Of a DNA stretch of 64,000 nucleotides, positions 8,790 through 18,103 are shown piece by piece. Numbering within the stretch: position 1 is the stretch's first letter; every line of letters starts with the position of its first letter. The DNA is taken from NCBI GenBank assembly GCA_035489755.1, contig DATGZK010000082.1, positions 8,725 to 72,724 of the forward strand. Reading direction: 5' to 3'. Made by a program: the position numbers and the translations under genes. Origin of the DNA: UBA9160 sp035489755. Lineage in GTDB: Bacteria; Myxococcota_A; UBA9160. Below the pieces are notes generated by a model that saw nothing but the letters and a program-made list of their open reading frames with translations, did no database searches and was not told the DNA's origin.

Positions 8790-10058
8790 ATGAAGTCCAA
8801 GGCGCTCGCGCTCGGTCCGCTGGTCGGACTTACTCTGGCGTTTTCCGCATCGGCGGCGGACCCGGCTCCCGCAGATGCGACGCCGCCCCCCGCCGCAGCG
8901 CAGGCTGCGGCTCCCGCGGCGCCGACGATGCCGGCCGCGGTGCCGGCGACGACTCCGGCGGCCGCTCCTGCAGCGGCTCCGGAGGCCGCGACCCCGGCAG
9001 CGGCGCCCGCTCCTGCGCCGCAGGCGGCAGCCCCCGCAGCGGAGGCACCGCGTCCGCACCATCGCGTGACCCTCGGCCCGGTGGGCCGAGATGAAAGTGG
9101 CCGCGAGGGTCGCATCCACACTGTGGAGCGTGGGGACACGCTCTGGGATATCTCGGATGCCTACCTTGGCACGCCCTGGGTCTGGCCGTCGCTTTGGGCA
9201 GACAACCAGGAGATCCACAACCCCGACCTTATCCACCCGGGCGATCGGATCTGGATTACGTCCACGCAGATGCGGCGCGTGAGCGACGCCGAAGCCCAGC
9301 AGCTCATGGCGGGCGCTACCGATCTGCCGCCCGCGGCGCTGGCGGAGCCTTCCGCTCCCAACGAGACGGGTGGCAAGTCCGTGGACTTTAGCGCCGCCGA
9401 ATCCGTCGGTTTCGTGACGAGCGAAGAGGTCGCCGCGGCGACGAGCGTCGTCAAGGTGCCGGAAAACCGCACGCTCTTCAGCCAGCCCGACGTCGTCGAA
9501 ATCGGGATCGGTACGGGCGAGGTCCGGGTGGGAGACGAGTTCACAGTCTTCGACGCGCGCGAGGAGATACACGACCCGGTGACGCGCAAGGTGATCGGCA
9601 GCTTCGTCGACAACCTCGGTTGGGGCGAGATTACCGCCGTTTACAAGGAGACGGCGTCTCTTACGATTCGCCGCTCCTTCGGCCCGATCGTGAAGGGCTC
9701 GCACGTCGTGCGGCGCGAGAAGCCTCCGACACAGATCGGCCTCGCGGCGACGCCCATGGGGATCGACGGACGAGTGATTCACCTCACAGCGGACCGCACC
9801 TGGATGGGGCGAATGGACGTCGTGTATCTCGATCGCGGCCAGGACGATGGCCTTCGCCCGGGCAACGCCCTCGAGGTGTACCGACCGGGTGAGAAGATGA
9901 AGGACGAGGTGCGCGGCGGCAAAGTTCTCACCGCAGACGAGCATGTGGCGGAGCTGCTTGTGGTAGCGGCAAAGCCGACCAGCGCCGTTGCGCTGGTGAT
10001 GCGCTCGGCGACGGAGATCGAGCGGGGCGACCGCTTCCGAACCCCCGTCATGCAGTAA
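8790..10058 (+). CDS. Exported LysM-domain protein with an Ala/Pro-rich linker
   Basis: The ATG at 8790 starts a 422-residue protein with a signal peptide of about 22 residues (AFSASA before the cut). A strongly alanine- and proline-rich linker covers about residues 23-88. A LysM domain at about 109-156 begins HTVERGDTLWDIS and has NPDLIHPGDRIWI. LysM binds glycan chains of peptidoglycan, so the protein should sit in the periplasm. The remaining 260 residues match no family I can name. They contain VGFVTSEE and a later RGQDDGLRPGN stretch typical of uncharacterised LysM proteins. Translation can be extended upstream in frame, but the signal peptide and the GGAGG before 8790 favour this start. 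Confidence 0.82.
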   Translation: MKSKALALGPLVGLTLAFSASAADPAPADATPPPAAAQAAAPAAPTMPAAVPATTPAAAPAAAPEAATPAAAPAPAPQAAAPAAEAPRPHHRVTLGPVGRDESGREGRIHTVERGDTLWDISDAYLGTPWVWPSLWADNQEIHNPDLIHPGDRIWITSTQMRRVSDAEAQQLMAGATDLPPAALAEPSAPNETGGKSVDFSAAESVGFVTSEEVAAATSVVKVPENRTLFSQPDVVEIGIGTGEVRVGDEFTVFDAREEIHDPVTRKVIGSFVDNLGWGEITAVYKETASLTIRRSFGPIVKGSHVVRREKPPTQIGLAATPMGIDGRVIHLTADRTWMGRMDVVYLDRGQDDGLRPGNALEVYRPGEKMKDEVRGGKVLTADEHVAELLVVAAKPTSAVALVMRSATEIERGDRFRTPVMQ

Positions 10059-10062
10059 GCGG

Positions 10063-10091
10063 CTGCGCGCCACGCCCCGCGTGGCGCGCAG
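10063..10091 (+). terminator. Hairpin after the LysM gene
   Basis: A perfect 13-bp stem with a CCC loop starts five bases after the LysM stop. It is followed directly by a second perfect 14-bp palindrome, AGCGCAGCTGCGCT (10090-10103). There is no T tract. It is a plausible terminator between the LysM gene and the trmFO operon. Confidence 0.5.
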
Positions 10092-10193
10092 CGCAGCTGC
10101 GCTCTCACGCCAGCCCATCGCGAGGCATTCTCTCCCCCGCAGCATGAGGCCCGAGCCCTTGTGCCGCGGGCCTTCGCTATGCTCGGCGCGCTC

Positions 10194-11528
10194 ATGCACA
10201 TCACGGACGAACTCGTCGTCGTGGGCGCGGGCCTTGCTGGGAGCGAGGCGGCCTGGCAGGCGGCGGAGCGCGGGCTCCGCGTCACGCTCTTCGAAATGAA
10301 GCCCGCGCGCTTCTCCCCCGCCCACGGCTCCCCGGAGTTCGCGGAACTGGTCTGCAGCAACTCCTTGCGTGCGCGGGGGCTCGGCAACGCAGTGGGGCTC
10401 CTCAAGGAGGAGATGCGGCGTCTTCGGTCTTTGGTCATCGAAGTAGCGGACGAAACCGCGGTCCCCGCTGGCCGCGCCCTCGCGGTCGACAGGCTTGCCT
10501 TCTCGAAGCGCATGACAGAAATCCTCGAGGCGCATCCGCGCATTCGTGTGCGTCGCGAGCTCGTGGCGCGGATCCCCGACGCTCCGCTCGTCGTGCTGGC
10601 CACCGGGCCACTGACTGCGCCTGAGCTCGCGGAGGATCTCCAAGCGCTCCTCGGCGAGCGCTCGCTCTACTTCTATGACGCAATCTCGCCCATCGTCTAC
10701 GGCGATTCGATCGACAGCGCGGTGGCCTTTCGAGCCTCACGCTACGAAGAAGGCGAGGGCGACTACCTGAACCTGCCCCTCTCCCGCGAGGACTACGCGC
10801 GATTTGTGGATGATCTGTTGCATGCCGAGACCGTGCCCCTTCATCCCTTCGAATCGAAGCTCTACTTTGAAGGCTGCCTCCCGATTGAGGAGATGGCGCG
10901 GCGTGGACGCGACACGCTCGCCTATGGGCCCATGAAGCCCGTGGGTTTGCGCGACCCCAAGAGTGGTCAGCGACCGCATGCCGTGGTCCAGCTGCGCCAG
11001 GAGGATAAGCGCGGCGTCCTCTACAACTTGGTGGGCTTTCAAACCAAGATGCGGATTTTCGAGCAGCAGCGGATCTTTCGCACCCTCCCCGGGATGGGAG
11101 AGGCGGTCTTTGCGCGGTACGGCTCCGTTCACCGCAACACCTACGTCAATGCACCAACGAAGCTGGGACCGCTTCTCGAACTTCGTGCGCGTCCCGGTGT
11201 CTACCTGGCAGGCCAGATGGCCGGCGTCGAGGGCTATGTCGAGTCCGCGGCGCTGGGCCTCCTGGTGGGTGCGTTTGCCGCCTTCGCGGCCCGAGGCGAG
11301 AGGCCGCCCCTTCCGCCCGAGACGACGGCGCACGGCGCGCTCTTGCGCCACCTTCGGCAAGCGAACGCCCAGGATTTCCAGCCCATGAACGTGAACTACG
11401 GTCTATTCCCCGAGCTCCCGCAGCTTCCGCGCCGCATGCCCAAGCGCGAGAAGAACGAACTCCTTGCGGCCCGCGCGCTTTCGGACCTTGCGCCCTTTGC
11501 GGCGCGGCTTGCGCTCGCGCCGGCATGA
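10194..11528 (+). CDS. trmFO: Folate/FAD-dependent tRNA (uracil-54) methyltransferase TrmFO
   Basis: TrmFO makes 5-methyluridine at position 54 of tRNA using methylenetetrahydrofolate and reduced FAD. The FAD-binding GAGLAGSEAAWQ lies near the N-terminus, and both functional cysteine contexts are present (ELVCSNSLR and YFEGCLPIE). The family tail runs GQMAGVEGYVESAALGL and then FQPMNVNYGL. The ATG at 10194 gives 444 residues beginning MHITDELVVVGAG. GTG at 10161 and ATG at 10179 are in-frame alternatives. It is the first gene of a four-gene block with xerC, hslV and hslU, the order seen in Bacillus (gid-codV-clpQ-clpY). Its stop overlaps xerC. Confidence 0.95.
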   Translation: MHITDELVVVGAGLAGSEAAWQAAERGLRVTLFEMKPARFSPAHGSPEFAELVCSNSLRARGLGNAVGLLKEEMRRLRSLVIEVADETAVPAGRALAVDRLAFSKRMTEILEAHPRIRVRRELVARIPDAPLVVLATGPLTAPELAEDLQALLGERSLYFYDAISPIVYGDSIDSAVAFRASRYEEGEGDYLNLPLSREDYARFVDDLLHAETVPLHPFESKLYFEGCLPIEEMARRGRDTLAYGPMKPVGLRDPKSGQRPHAVVQLRQEDKRGVLYNLVGFQTKMRIFEQQRIFRTLPGMGEAVFARYGSVHRNTYVNAPTKLGPLLELRARPGVYLAGQMAGVEGYVESAALGLLVGAFAAFAARGERPPLPPETTAHGALLRHLRQANAQDFQPMNVNYGLFPELPQLPRRMPKREKNELLAARALSDLAPFAARLALAPA

Positions 11529-12496
11529 ACTTCGAGCAGGCCATTCGCGCCTTCTCTCTGTGGCTGCGCGCGGAGCGGGGGCTTTCCTCGCACACAAGAC
11601 GTGCCTACGTCTCGGACGTGGGTCAGCTCGCGGCCTTCGTGGGGGAGGGAGTCCCCCCGGCAAGGGTCACACCGGCTCTCTTGCGGGCGCACCTCGCGGA
11701 GCTCCATCGCAGCCTTCACCCCGCGAGTCTCGCGCGCAAGCTCCACGCTCTGCGCTCGTTCTTCCGCTTTCTGGTGCGCGAGGGAGTAGTGGCACTCGAT
11801 CCCAGCGCCGCGCTCCCGGGTCCGAAAACGCCCCCGCGGCTCCCGCGTCCCCTTGCGGTCGATGATTGCGAGGCCCTCGCGCAGGCCGCGGCGCGACCAC
11901 GCGCCCTTGCGCGAGAGAAGACGGCGCCGAAAGGGGTGGGAAGGGCACGGACGCTTCGCGACTGCGCTCTCGTTGAGCTGCTCTACGGCGCAGGGCTCCG
12001 GGTCGGGGAGCTCGTGGCGCTCGATGTGCGAGACGTGGATGCGCAGACCGGCGACGTGCGCGTCTTTGGAAAGGGCGGCAAGGAGCGCATCGTTCCCCTA
12101 CCCGCGGCGGCGCGAGCGGCCATCGCTGCCTGGCTCGCGCACCGGCGTCGCGAGGGTGTGCTCGGCGAGCCGCTCTTTGTCTCGCTGCGCCGCGGCGAGG
12201 GCATCCCCGAAAGGCCGCGCCGCCTTGGCGAGCGCGACGTGCGGCGGATCCTTCGCGCGGTCGCCGCCCGCGCGGGGGTCTCCGATCGCGTGCACCCGCA
12301 CCGGCTGCGACACAGCTACGCGACACACCTTCTCGAGATGGGCGCGGATCTGCGCGAGATCCAGGAGCTTCTCGGACACGCGAGCCTCTCCACGACCCAG
12401 AAATACACCGCCGTCTCGGTCGATCGGCTGATGCAGGTCTACGACCAGGCGCATCCCCGGGCAAAGCTCGCGGGCGGCGCGCCGGGGAAGCGATGA
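11525..12496 (+). CDS. xerC: Tyrosine recombinase XerC-like
   Basis: This site-specific recombinase should act with a partner at chromosome dimer resolution (dif) sites. The N-terminal SAM-like core-binding domain covers about residues 5-95. The catalytic domain carries the full set of active-site contexts: Arg in YGAGLRVGELVALD, Lys in GKGGKERIVPL, HPHRLRHSYATHLL, LGHASL, and the nucleophilic Tyr in TTQKYTAV. At 323 residues it is close to family length, with a short Gly/Lys-rich tail. The start ATG overlaps the trmFO stop and its own stop overlaps the hslV start. Housekeeping rather than phage integrase is inferred from the conserved neighbourhood. Confidence 0.92.
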   Translation: MNFEQAIRAFSLWLRAERGLSSHTRRAYVSDVGQLAAFVGEGVPPARVTPALLRAHLAELHRSLHPASLARKLHALRSFFRFLVREGVVALDPSAALPGPKTPPRLPRPLAVDDCEALAQAAARPRALAREKTAPKGVGRARTLRDCALVELLYGAGLRVGELVALDVRDVDAQTGDVRVFGKGGKERIVPLPAAARAAIAAWLAHRRREGVLGEPLFVSLRRGEGIPERPRRLGERDVRRILRAVAARAGVSDRVHPHRLRHSYATHLLEMGADLREIQELLGHASLSTTQKYTAVSVDRLMQVYDQAHPRAKLAGGAPGKR

Positions 12497-13038
12497 GTGG
12501 CGGGGCCAGAGTCGTGGCCACGACGGTCCTCGCGGTGGTGCGGGACGGGCGGATTGCAATGGCCGCCGACGGACAAGTGACCGTCGGCAACGTCAAGATG
12601 AAACGAAGCGCGCAGAAGGTGCGCCTTGCGGGCAAAGACAGGGCCGTGGTGGGCTTTGCGGGCGGCGCGGCCGATGCCCTCGCGCTCTCCGAGCGTCTCG
12701 AGACGAAGCTCGAGGCCTACCCCGGCAATGTCCGCCGGGCCGCCGTCGAGCTCGCGCGGGACTGGCGCACCGACCGGGCCCTGCGGCGGCTCGAGGCCAT
12801 GCTCCTCGTGGGCGATCCGGAGCGGGTGCTCGTCGTCTCGGGCAACGGAGACGTGATCGAACCCGATGACGGCATGGCCGCGATCGGCTCAGGCGGAGCC
12901 TACGCGCTCGCTGCCGCGCGGGCGCTCGCACGCCACACGAAGCTCGGCCCGCGCGAAATCGCCGAAGAGGCGCTGCGCATTGCCTCGGAGCTGTGCATCT
13001 ACACCAACGACCAGATCACGGTGGTGACGCTGCCATGA
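12493..13038 (+). CDS. hslV: ATP-dependent protease subunit HslV
   Basis: HslV is the threonine peptidase that forms the proteolytic core with HslU. The family sequence runs ADGQVTVGNVKMKRSAQKVR, FAGGAADALALSERLE, RRLEAMLLVG, IEPDDGMAAIGSGGAYALAAARAL and YTNDQI. The nucleophile normally follows the initiator or a short propeptide. Here the aligned Thr-Thr pair is at residues 10-11, so either nine residues are removed or translation starts at the GTG at 12514, which would put Met-Ala before the pair. The length of 181 residues is normal. The ATG overlaps the xerC stop, and hslU follows after 66 bases. Confidence 0.94.
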   Translation: MSGGARVVATTVLAVVRDGRIAMAADGQVTVGNVKMKRSAQKVRLAGKDRAVVGFAGGAADALALSERLETKLEAYPGNVRRAAVELARDWRTDRALRRLEAMLLVGDPERVLVVSGNGDVIEPDDGMAAIGSGGAYALAAARALARHTKLGPREIAEEALRIASELCIYTNDQITVVTLP

Positions 13039-13104
13039 AGACGCAGCCCAAAAGGAGCGCCAGCCCGCGCGCGCCCGATCGCCGCCACCGAGGGAGTGGC
13101 AGGC

Positions 13105-14448
<1,344 letters not shown>

Positions 14449-14493
14449 AGTCCGTACCCAGCGCACCCGCCCCCCCGCGCCGGGCTGCGGCCA

Positions 14494-14508
14494 GGGCGCA
14501 AAGCGCCC
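14494..14508 (+). terminator. Short GC hairpin between hslU and the GAF response regulator
   Basis: A six-base stem (GGGCGC, loop AAA, GCGCCC) lies 45 bases after the hslU stop and 15 bases before the next start codon. It may terminate or attenuate transcription. There is no T tract, and its closeness to the next ribosome binding site could also affect translation. Confidence 0.3.
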
Positions 14509-14522
14509 GCGAGGGGGTTTCC

Positions 14523-16070
14523 ATGGCGACGAAGCGTGCGCGCATCCTGGTCGTGGACGATGAGCGGTTTTTCCGCGAGGCGATCCGGGAAGCGCTGGAA
14601 GGTGCCGGGCTCGAATGCGTGACGGCCGCCAACGGGCCGGAGGCTCTCGAGCTCGCCCGGGAAGGTGACTTCGGGGTCGTCGTCCTCGATATCCAGCTTC
14701 CCGGGATTGATGGGATCGAGGTGCTCCGCCGGCTGCGGGAGATGCACCCCGCGCTCCGTGTCGTCATCCTCTCCGCCCATACGGACCAGGAGATCGTTCT
14801 CGAGGCACTGCGCCTTGGGGCGAGCGACTACCTCGCCAAGCCCCTCCACGATGAGGAGCTCGTGCTCGCCGTAAAGCGAGCCCTGGAGACCCACGCGATC
14901 GCGGCAGGCTGGGACAAGCTGCGCGCGCGACTTTCGCTGCTCGAGTCGAAGCTCGGGGAGCTCGTCCGAGAATCGAGCAGCGAAGAGCCTCCCGCGGACC
15001 TCCCGACCCGTGCGGCGGAGACGGTGGCGGACGTGCTCGGCGCCGCAAAGACCTCACTCCTTCTCGTTGACGAGGCCGGGTCGCGCCTGCGAGTCGCCGC
15101 GGCCACCGGACGCAAGCTTGCGATCGAAGAGTTCGACGCGGTGCCGGTGGGCCAAGGCGTTGCCGGAGCGGCCTTCTCCCGGGCGCAGGCCATGCTGGTC
15201 GAGGACGCGGCCAGCGATGCGCGGGTCTCCGCGGCGGCGGCGCCTGAGAAGACCGGGCGCTACGACTCGGGCTCCTTCGCCGTTGCGCCGGTGCCGTCTC
15301 CGAGCGGCGTTCTCGGAGTGCTGTGCGCGACCGACCGAGCGGGCGGCGCCCCGTTCGAGGAGACCGACCTTGCCGTGCTGCGCATCCTTGCAGTCCAGGT
15401 CGGGCAGCTCTTAACGCAGCGCCGGCTCGCGAGCGTGACCGCGGCCTCCGCAGCGCGCGGCGCAACCGACCCGGATCGGACCCTCCCGGCGCCCTCCCTC
15501 GCGGCCGCCCTCGCGAGCGACGAGTCCGCGCCGCGCGACGCCGACCTTGCCCGCCAGGTCTGTGAGGCGGTGAGCGCGGAGGTCGAGCCTGGGCGCGTGC
15601 TCGATGCCGCGATTCGTCCGATCGCGCTTGCCCTCGAGGCCGCGCCGGTCGCGCTCTTCTTGCGCGACGCCGAGACCGGCGAGCTGGTTTGCGAGGGTCA
15701 GGTCGATGGAGGACGCTGCGCCGATCGGATGAGAATTCCCGCGCTGCGTGGCCTCACGGGCACGGTCCTCGCGACCGGAAATCTCGTGGCGACGCCCAAG
15801 CCTCAGGACGATCCGAGATTTGACCCCGATGTCGATACACCCGAAGGCGGTGACCCCGCCCCGCTGCTGTGTCTCCCGCTCCGCTTCCGGGGCAAGGTCC
15901 TCGGCGTGCTGCGAGCCTTCCCGCGCTCGGGCATCGCGCCTTCGGCACGCACGGGCGAAGTTCTCGCGGCGGCGCTCTCCGCGGCGGTCCGCAACGTGTT
16001 CTTGTACCGTAGTCTGGTGGACAGCATCGAAGAGGTCGCGCGTGCCCGCCGGGAGGCGGGGCTCGCCTAA
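14523..16070 (+). CDS. Response regulator with two GAF domains and no DNA-binding output
   Basis: The protein starts with a receiver domain (residues 7-122, phospho-acceptor Asp56 in VVLDIQLPG). A helical linker follows, then a GAF domain at about 160-300 (PVGQGVAGAAFSRAQAMLVEDAASD) and a second at about 350-500 (GLTGTVLATGNLVATPKP, DPAPLLCLPLRFRGKVLGVLRAF). No kinase, GGDEF, HTH or other output domain is visible in its 515 residues, so it probably works by binding a ligand or partner. It lies between hslU and argB with a 23-base gap to the latter. The start ATG follows GAGGGGG. The function is unknown beyond two-component signalling. Confidence 0.82.
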   Translation: MATKRARILVVDDERFFREAIREALEGAGLECVTAANGPEALELAREGDFGVVVLDIQLPGIDGIEVLRRLREMHPALRVVILSAHTDQEIVLEALRLGASDYLAKPLHDEELVLAVKRALETHAIAAGWDKLRARLSLLESKLGELVRESSSEEPPADLPTRAAETVADVLGAAKTSLLLVDEAGSRLRVAAATGRKLAIEEFDAVPVGQGVAGAAFSRAQAMLVEDAASDARVSAAAAPEKTGRYDSGSFAVAPVPSPSGVLGVLCATDRAGGAPFEETDLAVLRILAVQVGQLLTQRRLASVTAASAARGATDPDRTLPAPSLAAALASDESAPRDADLARQVCEAVSAEVEPGRVLDAAIRPIALALEAAPVALFLRDAETGELVCEGQVDGGRCADRMRIPALRGLTGTVLATGNLVATPKPQDDPRFDPDVDTPEGGDPAPLLCLPLRFRGKVLGVLRAFPRSGIAPSARTGEVLAAALSAAVRNVFLYRSLVDSIEEVARARREAGLA

Positions 16071-16093
16071 CCGACTTCCGCGGAAGAGCCCGC

Positions 16094-16945
16094 TTGCAGC
16101 AGCTCATCGACAAGGCCGAAGTCCTGATCGAGGCCCTGCCGTACATCCGGCGCTACTTCGACAAGACTATCGTCGTCAAGTTGGGCGGCCACGCCATGCT
16201 GGACAAGGAGCTCAAGGTCTCCTTTGCCCGGGACATCGTGCTGCTCAAGTACATCGGGATCCGCCTCGTCATCGTGCATGGCGGAGGACCCCAGATCGAT
16301 TCCACGCTCCAAGCGATGGGCCGAAAGTCGAGCTTCGTCGACGGGCGGCGCGTGACCGATGATTCCACCATGGAGGTGGTGGAGATGGTGCTCGCCGGGA
16401 GCATCAACCAGGAGATCGTGGGTCTGCTCGAGCAAAGCGGTGGGCGCGCGATTGGGCTGACCGGTCGCGATGGCCACATGCTGCGCGCGCGCCGCCGCCT
16501 CCAGGAAGGACGAGACCTCGGCCGCGTGGGCGAAATCGTGGAGGTGGATCCGGCACCCATCGCCGCGGTTGCGCAGGCGGGATTCGTGCCCGTGATCGCG
16601 CCACTGGGTGTCGACACGGATGGCCTTACCTACAACGTAAATGCGGACGAGGCGGCCGGCTCGATCGCGCGCGCGCTGCATGCGGAAAAGTTGATCTTGC
16701 TGACCGACGTCGAGGGAGTGAGGGATGTGGGCGGCCAGCTGATACGGCGCCTCACGGTCGCTGAGGCCCGCAAGCTGATCGCCGAAGGCACGATCACAGG
16801 CGGCATGATTCCCAAGATCCAGTGCTGCATCGAGGCGCTCGGGGGCGGCGTCACGCGCAGCCACATCATCGACGGCCGACTGTCGCACGCTGTGCTGCTC
16901 GAGATCTTTACCGATTTCGGCGTCGGAACGCTGATCTCGCGCTGA
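16094..16945 (+). CDS. argB: Acetylglutamate kinase
   Basis: ArgB phosphorylates N-acetylglutamate in arginine synthesis. The 283 residues show KLGGHAML, HGGGPQID, GRRVTDDSTMEVVEMVLAG and the closing GGMIPKIQCCIEAL. The N-terminal helix before the catalytic core (LIDKAEVLIEALPYIRRYFDKT) is the type found in hexameric, arginine-inhibited enzymes, so feedback control is likely. The start is a TTG. It is followed ten bases later by argF, so the two form an arginine operon. Confidence 0.94.
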   Translation: MQQLIDKAEVLIEALPYIRRYFDKTIVVKLGGHAMLDKELKVSFARDIVLLKYIGIRLVIVHGGGPQIDSTLQAMGRKSSFVDGRRVTDDSTMEVVEMVLAGSINQEIVGLLEQSGGRAIGLTGRDGHMLRARRRLQEGRDLGRVGEIVEVDPAPIAAVAQAGFVPVIAPLGVDTDGLTYNVNADEAAGSIARALHAEKLILLTDVEGVRDVGGQLIRRLTVAEARKLIAEGTITGGMIPKIQCCIEALGGGVTRSHIIDGRLSHAVLLEIFTDFGVGTLISR

Positions 16946-16955
16946 GGAAGGGAAC

Positions 16956-17882
16956 GTGCCCAAGGACTTCATCAGCATCGCCGACTGGCCGCGCGCCGAG
17001 ATCCTCGCCATGCTCGAGCGTGCCCGCGAGCTCAAGGACCTGCAAAAGCGCGGCGAGCGGCCGCAGACGCTCCAAGGCCGCACGCTCGCCATGTACTTCG
17101 AAAAGCCCTCGCTCCGGACCCACGTCACCTTCGAAGCGGGCATGACTCAGCTCGGCGGTCATGCCCTCACCTTGTTGCCCGACCAGGTCGGGATCGGAAC
17201 CCGCGAGACGCCGGCCGATGTGGCGCGCAACCTCTCGCGCTGGGTCGACTCGATCGTGGCCCGCACCTACAGCCACAGCCTCGTGGAAGAGCTGGCGCGC
17301 GTGGCCTCCATCCCGGTGATTAACGGCTTAACCGATCTGCTCCATCCCTGTCAGGCGATGGCAGACCTGCTGACGATCTCCGAGCGAGCGGATCTTCCAC
17401 GCGCCCGCCTGGCCTATGTCGGCGACGGCAACAACGTCGCCAACTCGCTGCTCAACGCGGCTGCGGTCTTGGGCCTTGAGTTTCGGTTCGCGACTCCCGA
17501 AAGCCACCGACCCGCCTCCCGCGTGCGTCGCCGGGCCGAGGAGCTGGCGGCGGCGAGCGGAGCGCACATCAGCTTCACCGCGGATCCGGTGGCGGCTGTG
17601 CGCGGCGCCGACTTCATCTACACCGATGTGTGGACAAGCATGGGCCAGGAGGACGAGGCGGAGCGGCGCCGGGCGCTCTTCGAGCCCTACCAGGTGAACG
17701 CGCGGCTCGTCAAAAACGCCCCTGAAGCCTTCATCATGCACTGTCTTCCCGCCCACCGCGGCGAAGAGATCACAGACGACGTCCTCGACGGGTCGCGGAG
17801 CATCGTCCTCGATCAAGCCGAGAACCGGCTCCACGCCCAGAAGGCCATCCTCGAGAGGCTTCTCCTCGGACCGAGGAGCTAG
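16956..17882 (+). CDS. argF: Ornithine carbamoyltransferase
   Basis: ArgF joins carbamoyl phosphate and ornithine to citrulline. The carbamoyl-phosphate site is FEKPSLRTHVTFEAG. The HPCQAMADL motif, the ornithine loop WTSMGQEDE and HCLPAHRGEEI all follow in order. The SMG loop favours ornithine over N-acetylornithine. The GTG start at 16956 gives 308 residues, normal for the family. It follows argB by ten bases; argG is separated from it by the four-gene Hsp70 module. Confidence 0.94.
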   Translation: MPKDFISIADWPRAEILAMLERARELKDLQKRGERPQTLQGRTLAMYFEKPSLRTHVTFEAGMTQLGGHALTLLPDQVGIGTRETPADVARNLSRWVDSIVARTYSHSLVEELARVASIPVINGLTDLLHPCQAMADLLTISERADLPRARLAYVGDGNNVANSLLNAAAVLGLEFRFATPESHRPASRVRRRAEELAAASGAHISFTADPVAAVRGADFIYTDVWTSMGQEDEAERRRALFEPYQVNARLVKNAPEAFIMHCLPAHRGEEITDDVLDGSRSIVLDQAENRLHAQKAILERLLLGPRS

Positions 17883-18058
17883 CTCCCCCAAAGGCGCGCT
17901 GGGGCGCTGGTCCTCCGCCTTCCGCGGGGATCGGGAAGGTGCAGGAGACCGGCAAGCCGCGGGGTGATCCTCCCTTCCCACCGACCCCGCGGATCGCCCC
18001 GGGACCCCCTCAGCTTCCCCCCAAGTACGGCCGATGAGGGCCGAGACAGGGTTCGTGT

Positions 18059-18073
18059 CTGGCCGGTGGCCAG
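18059..18073 (+). promoter_or_regulatory. Small palindrome upstream of the J-domain gene
   Basis: CTGGCC-GGT-GGCCAG forms a six-base-pair stem 31 bases before the start codon, in the 221-base gap after argF. The rest of the gap is C/G-rich and holds no other recognisable element. It may be an operator or a 5' leader hairpin; this rests on symmetry alone. Confidence 0.25.
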
Positions 18074-18103
18074 CGCGCGGACCCGTGCCGTGGGGAGAGC
18101 TTC

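Noticed and set aside
8850..9050. Repetitive GCN/CCN stretch as a DNA repeat element
   Set aside because: It is the codon pattern of the Ala/Pro linker of the LysM protein.
8013..10643. Minus-strand frame of 876 codons
   Set aside because: Antisense to the TPR lipoprotein, LysM gene and the start of trmFO; the composition is low-complexity Arg/Gly-rich in places and it has no known domain.
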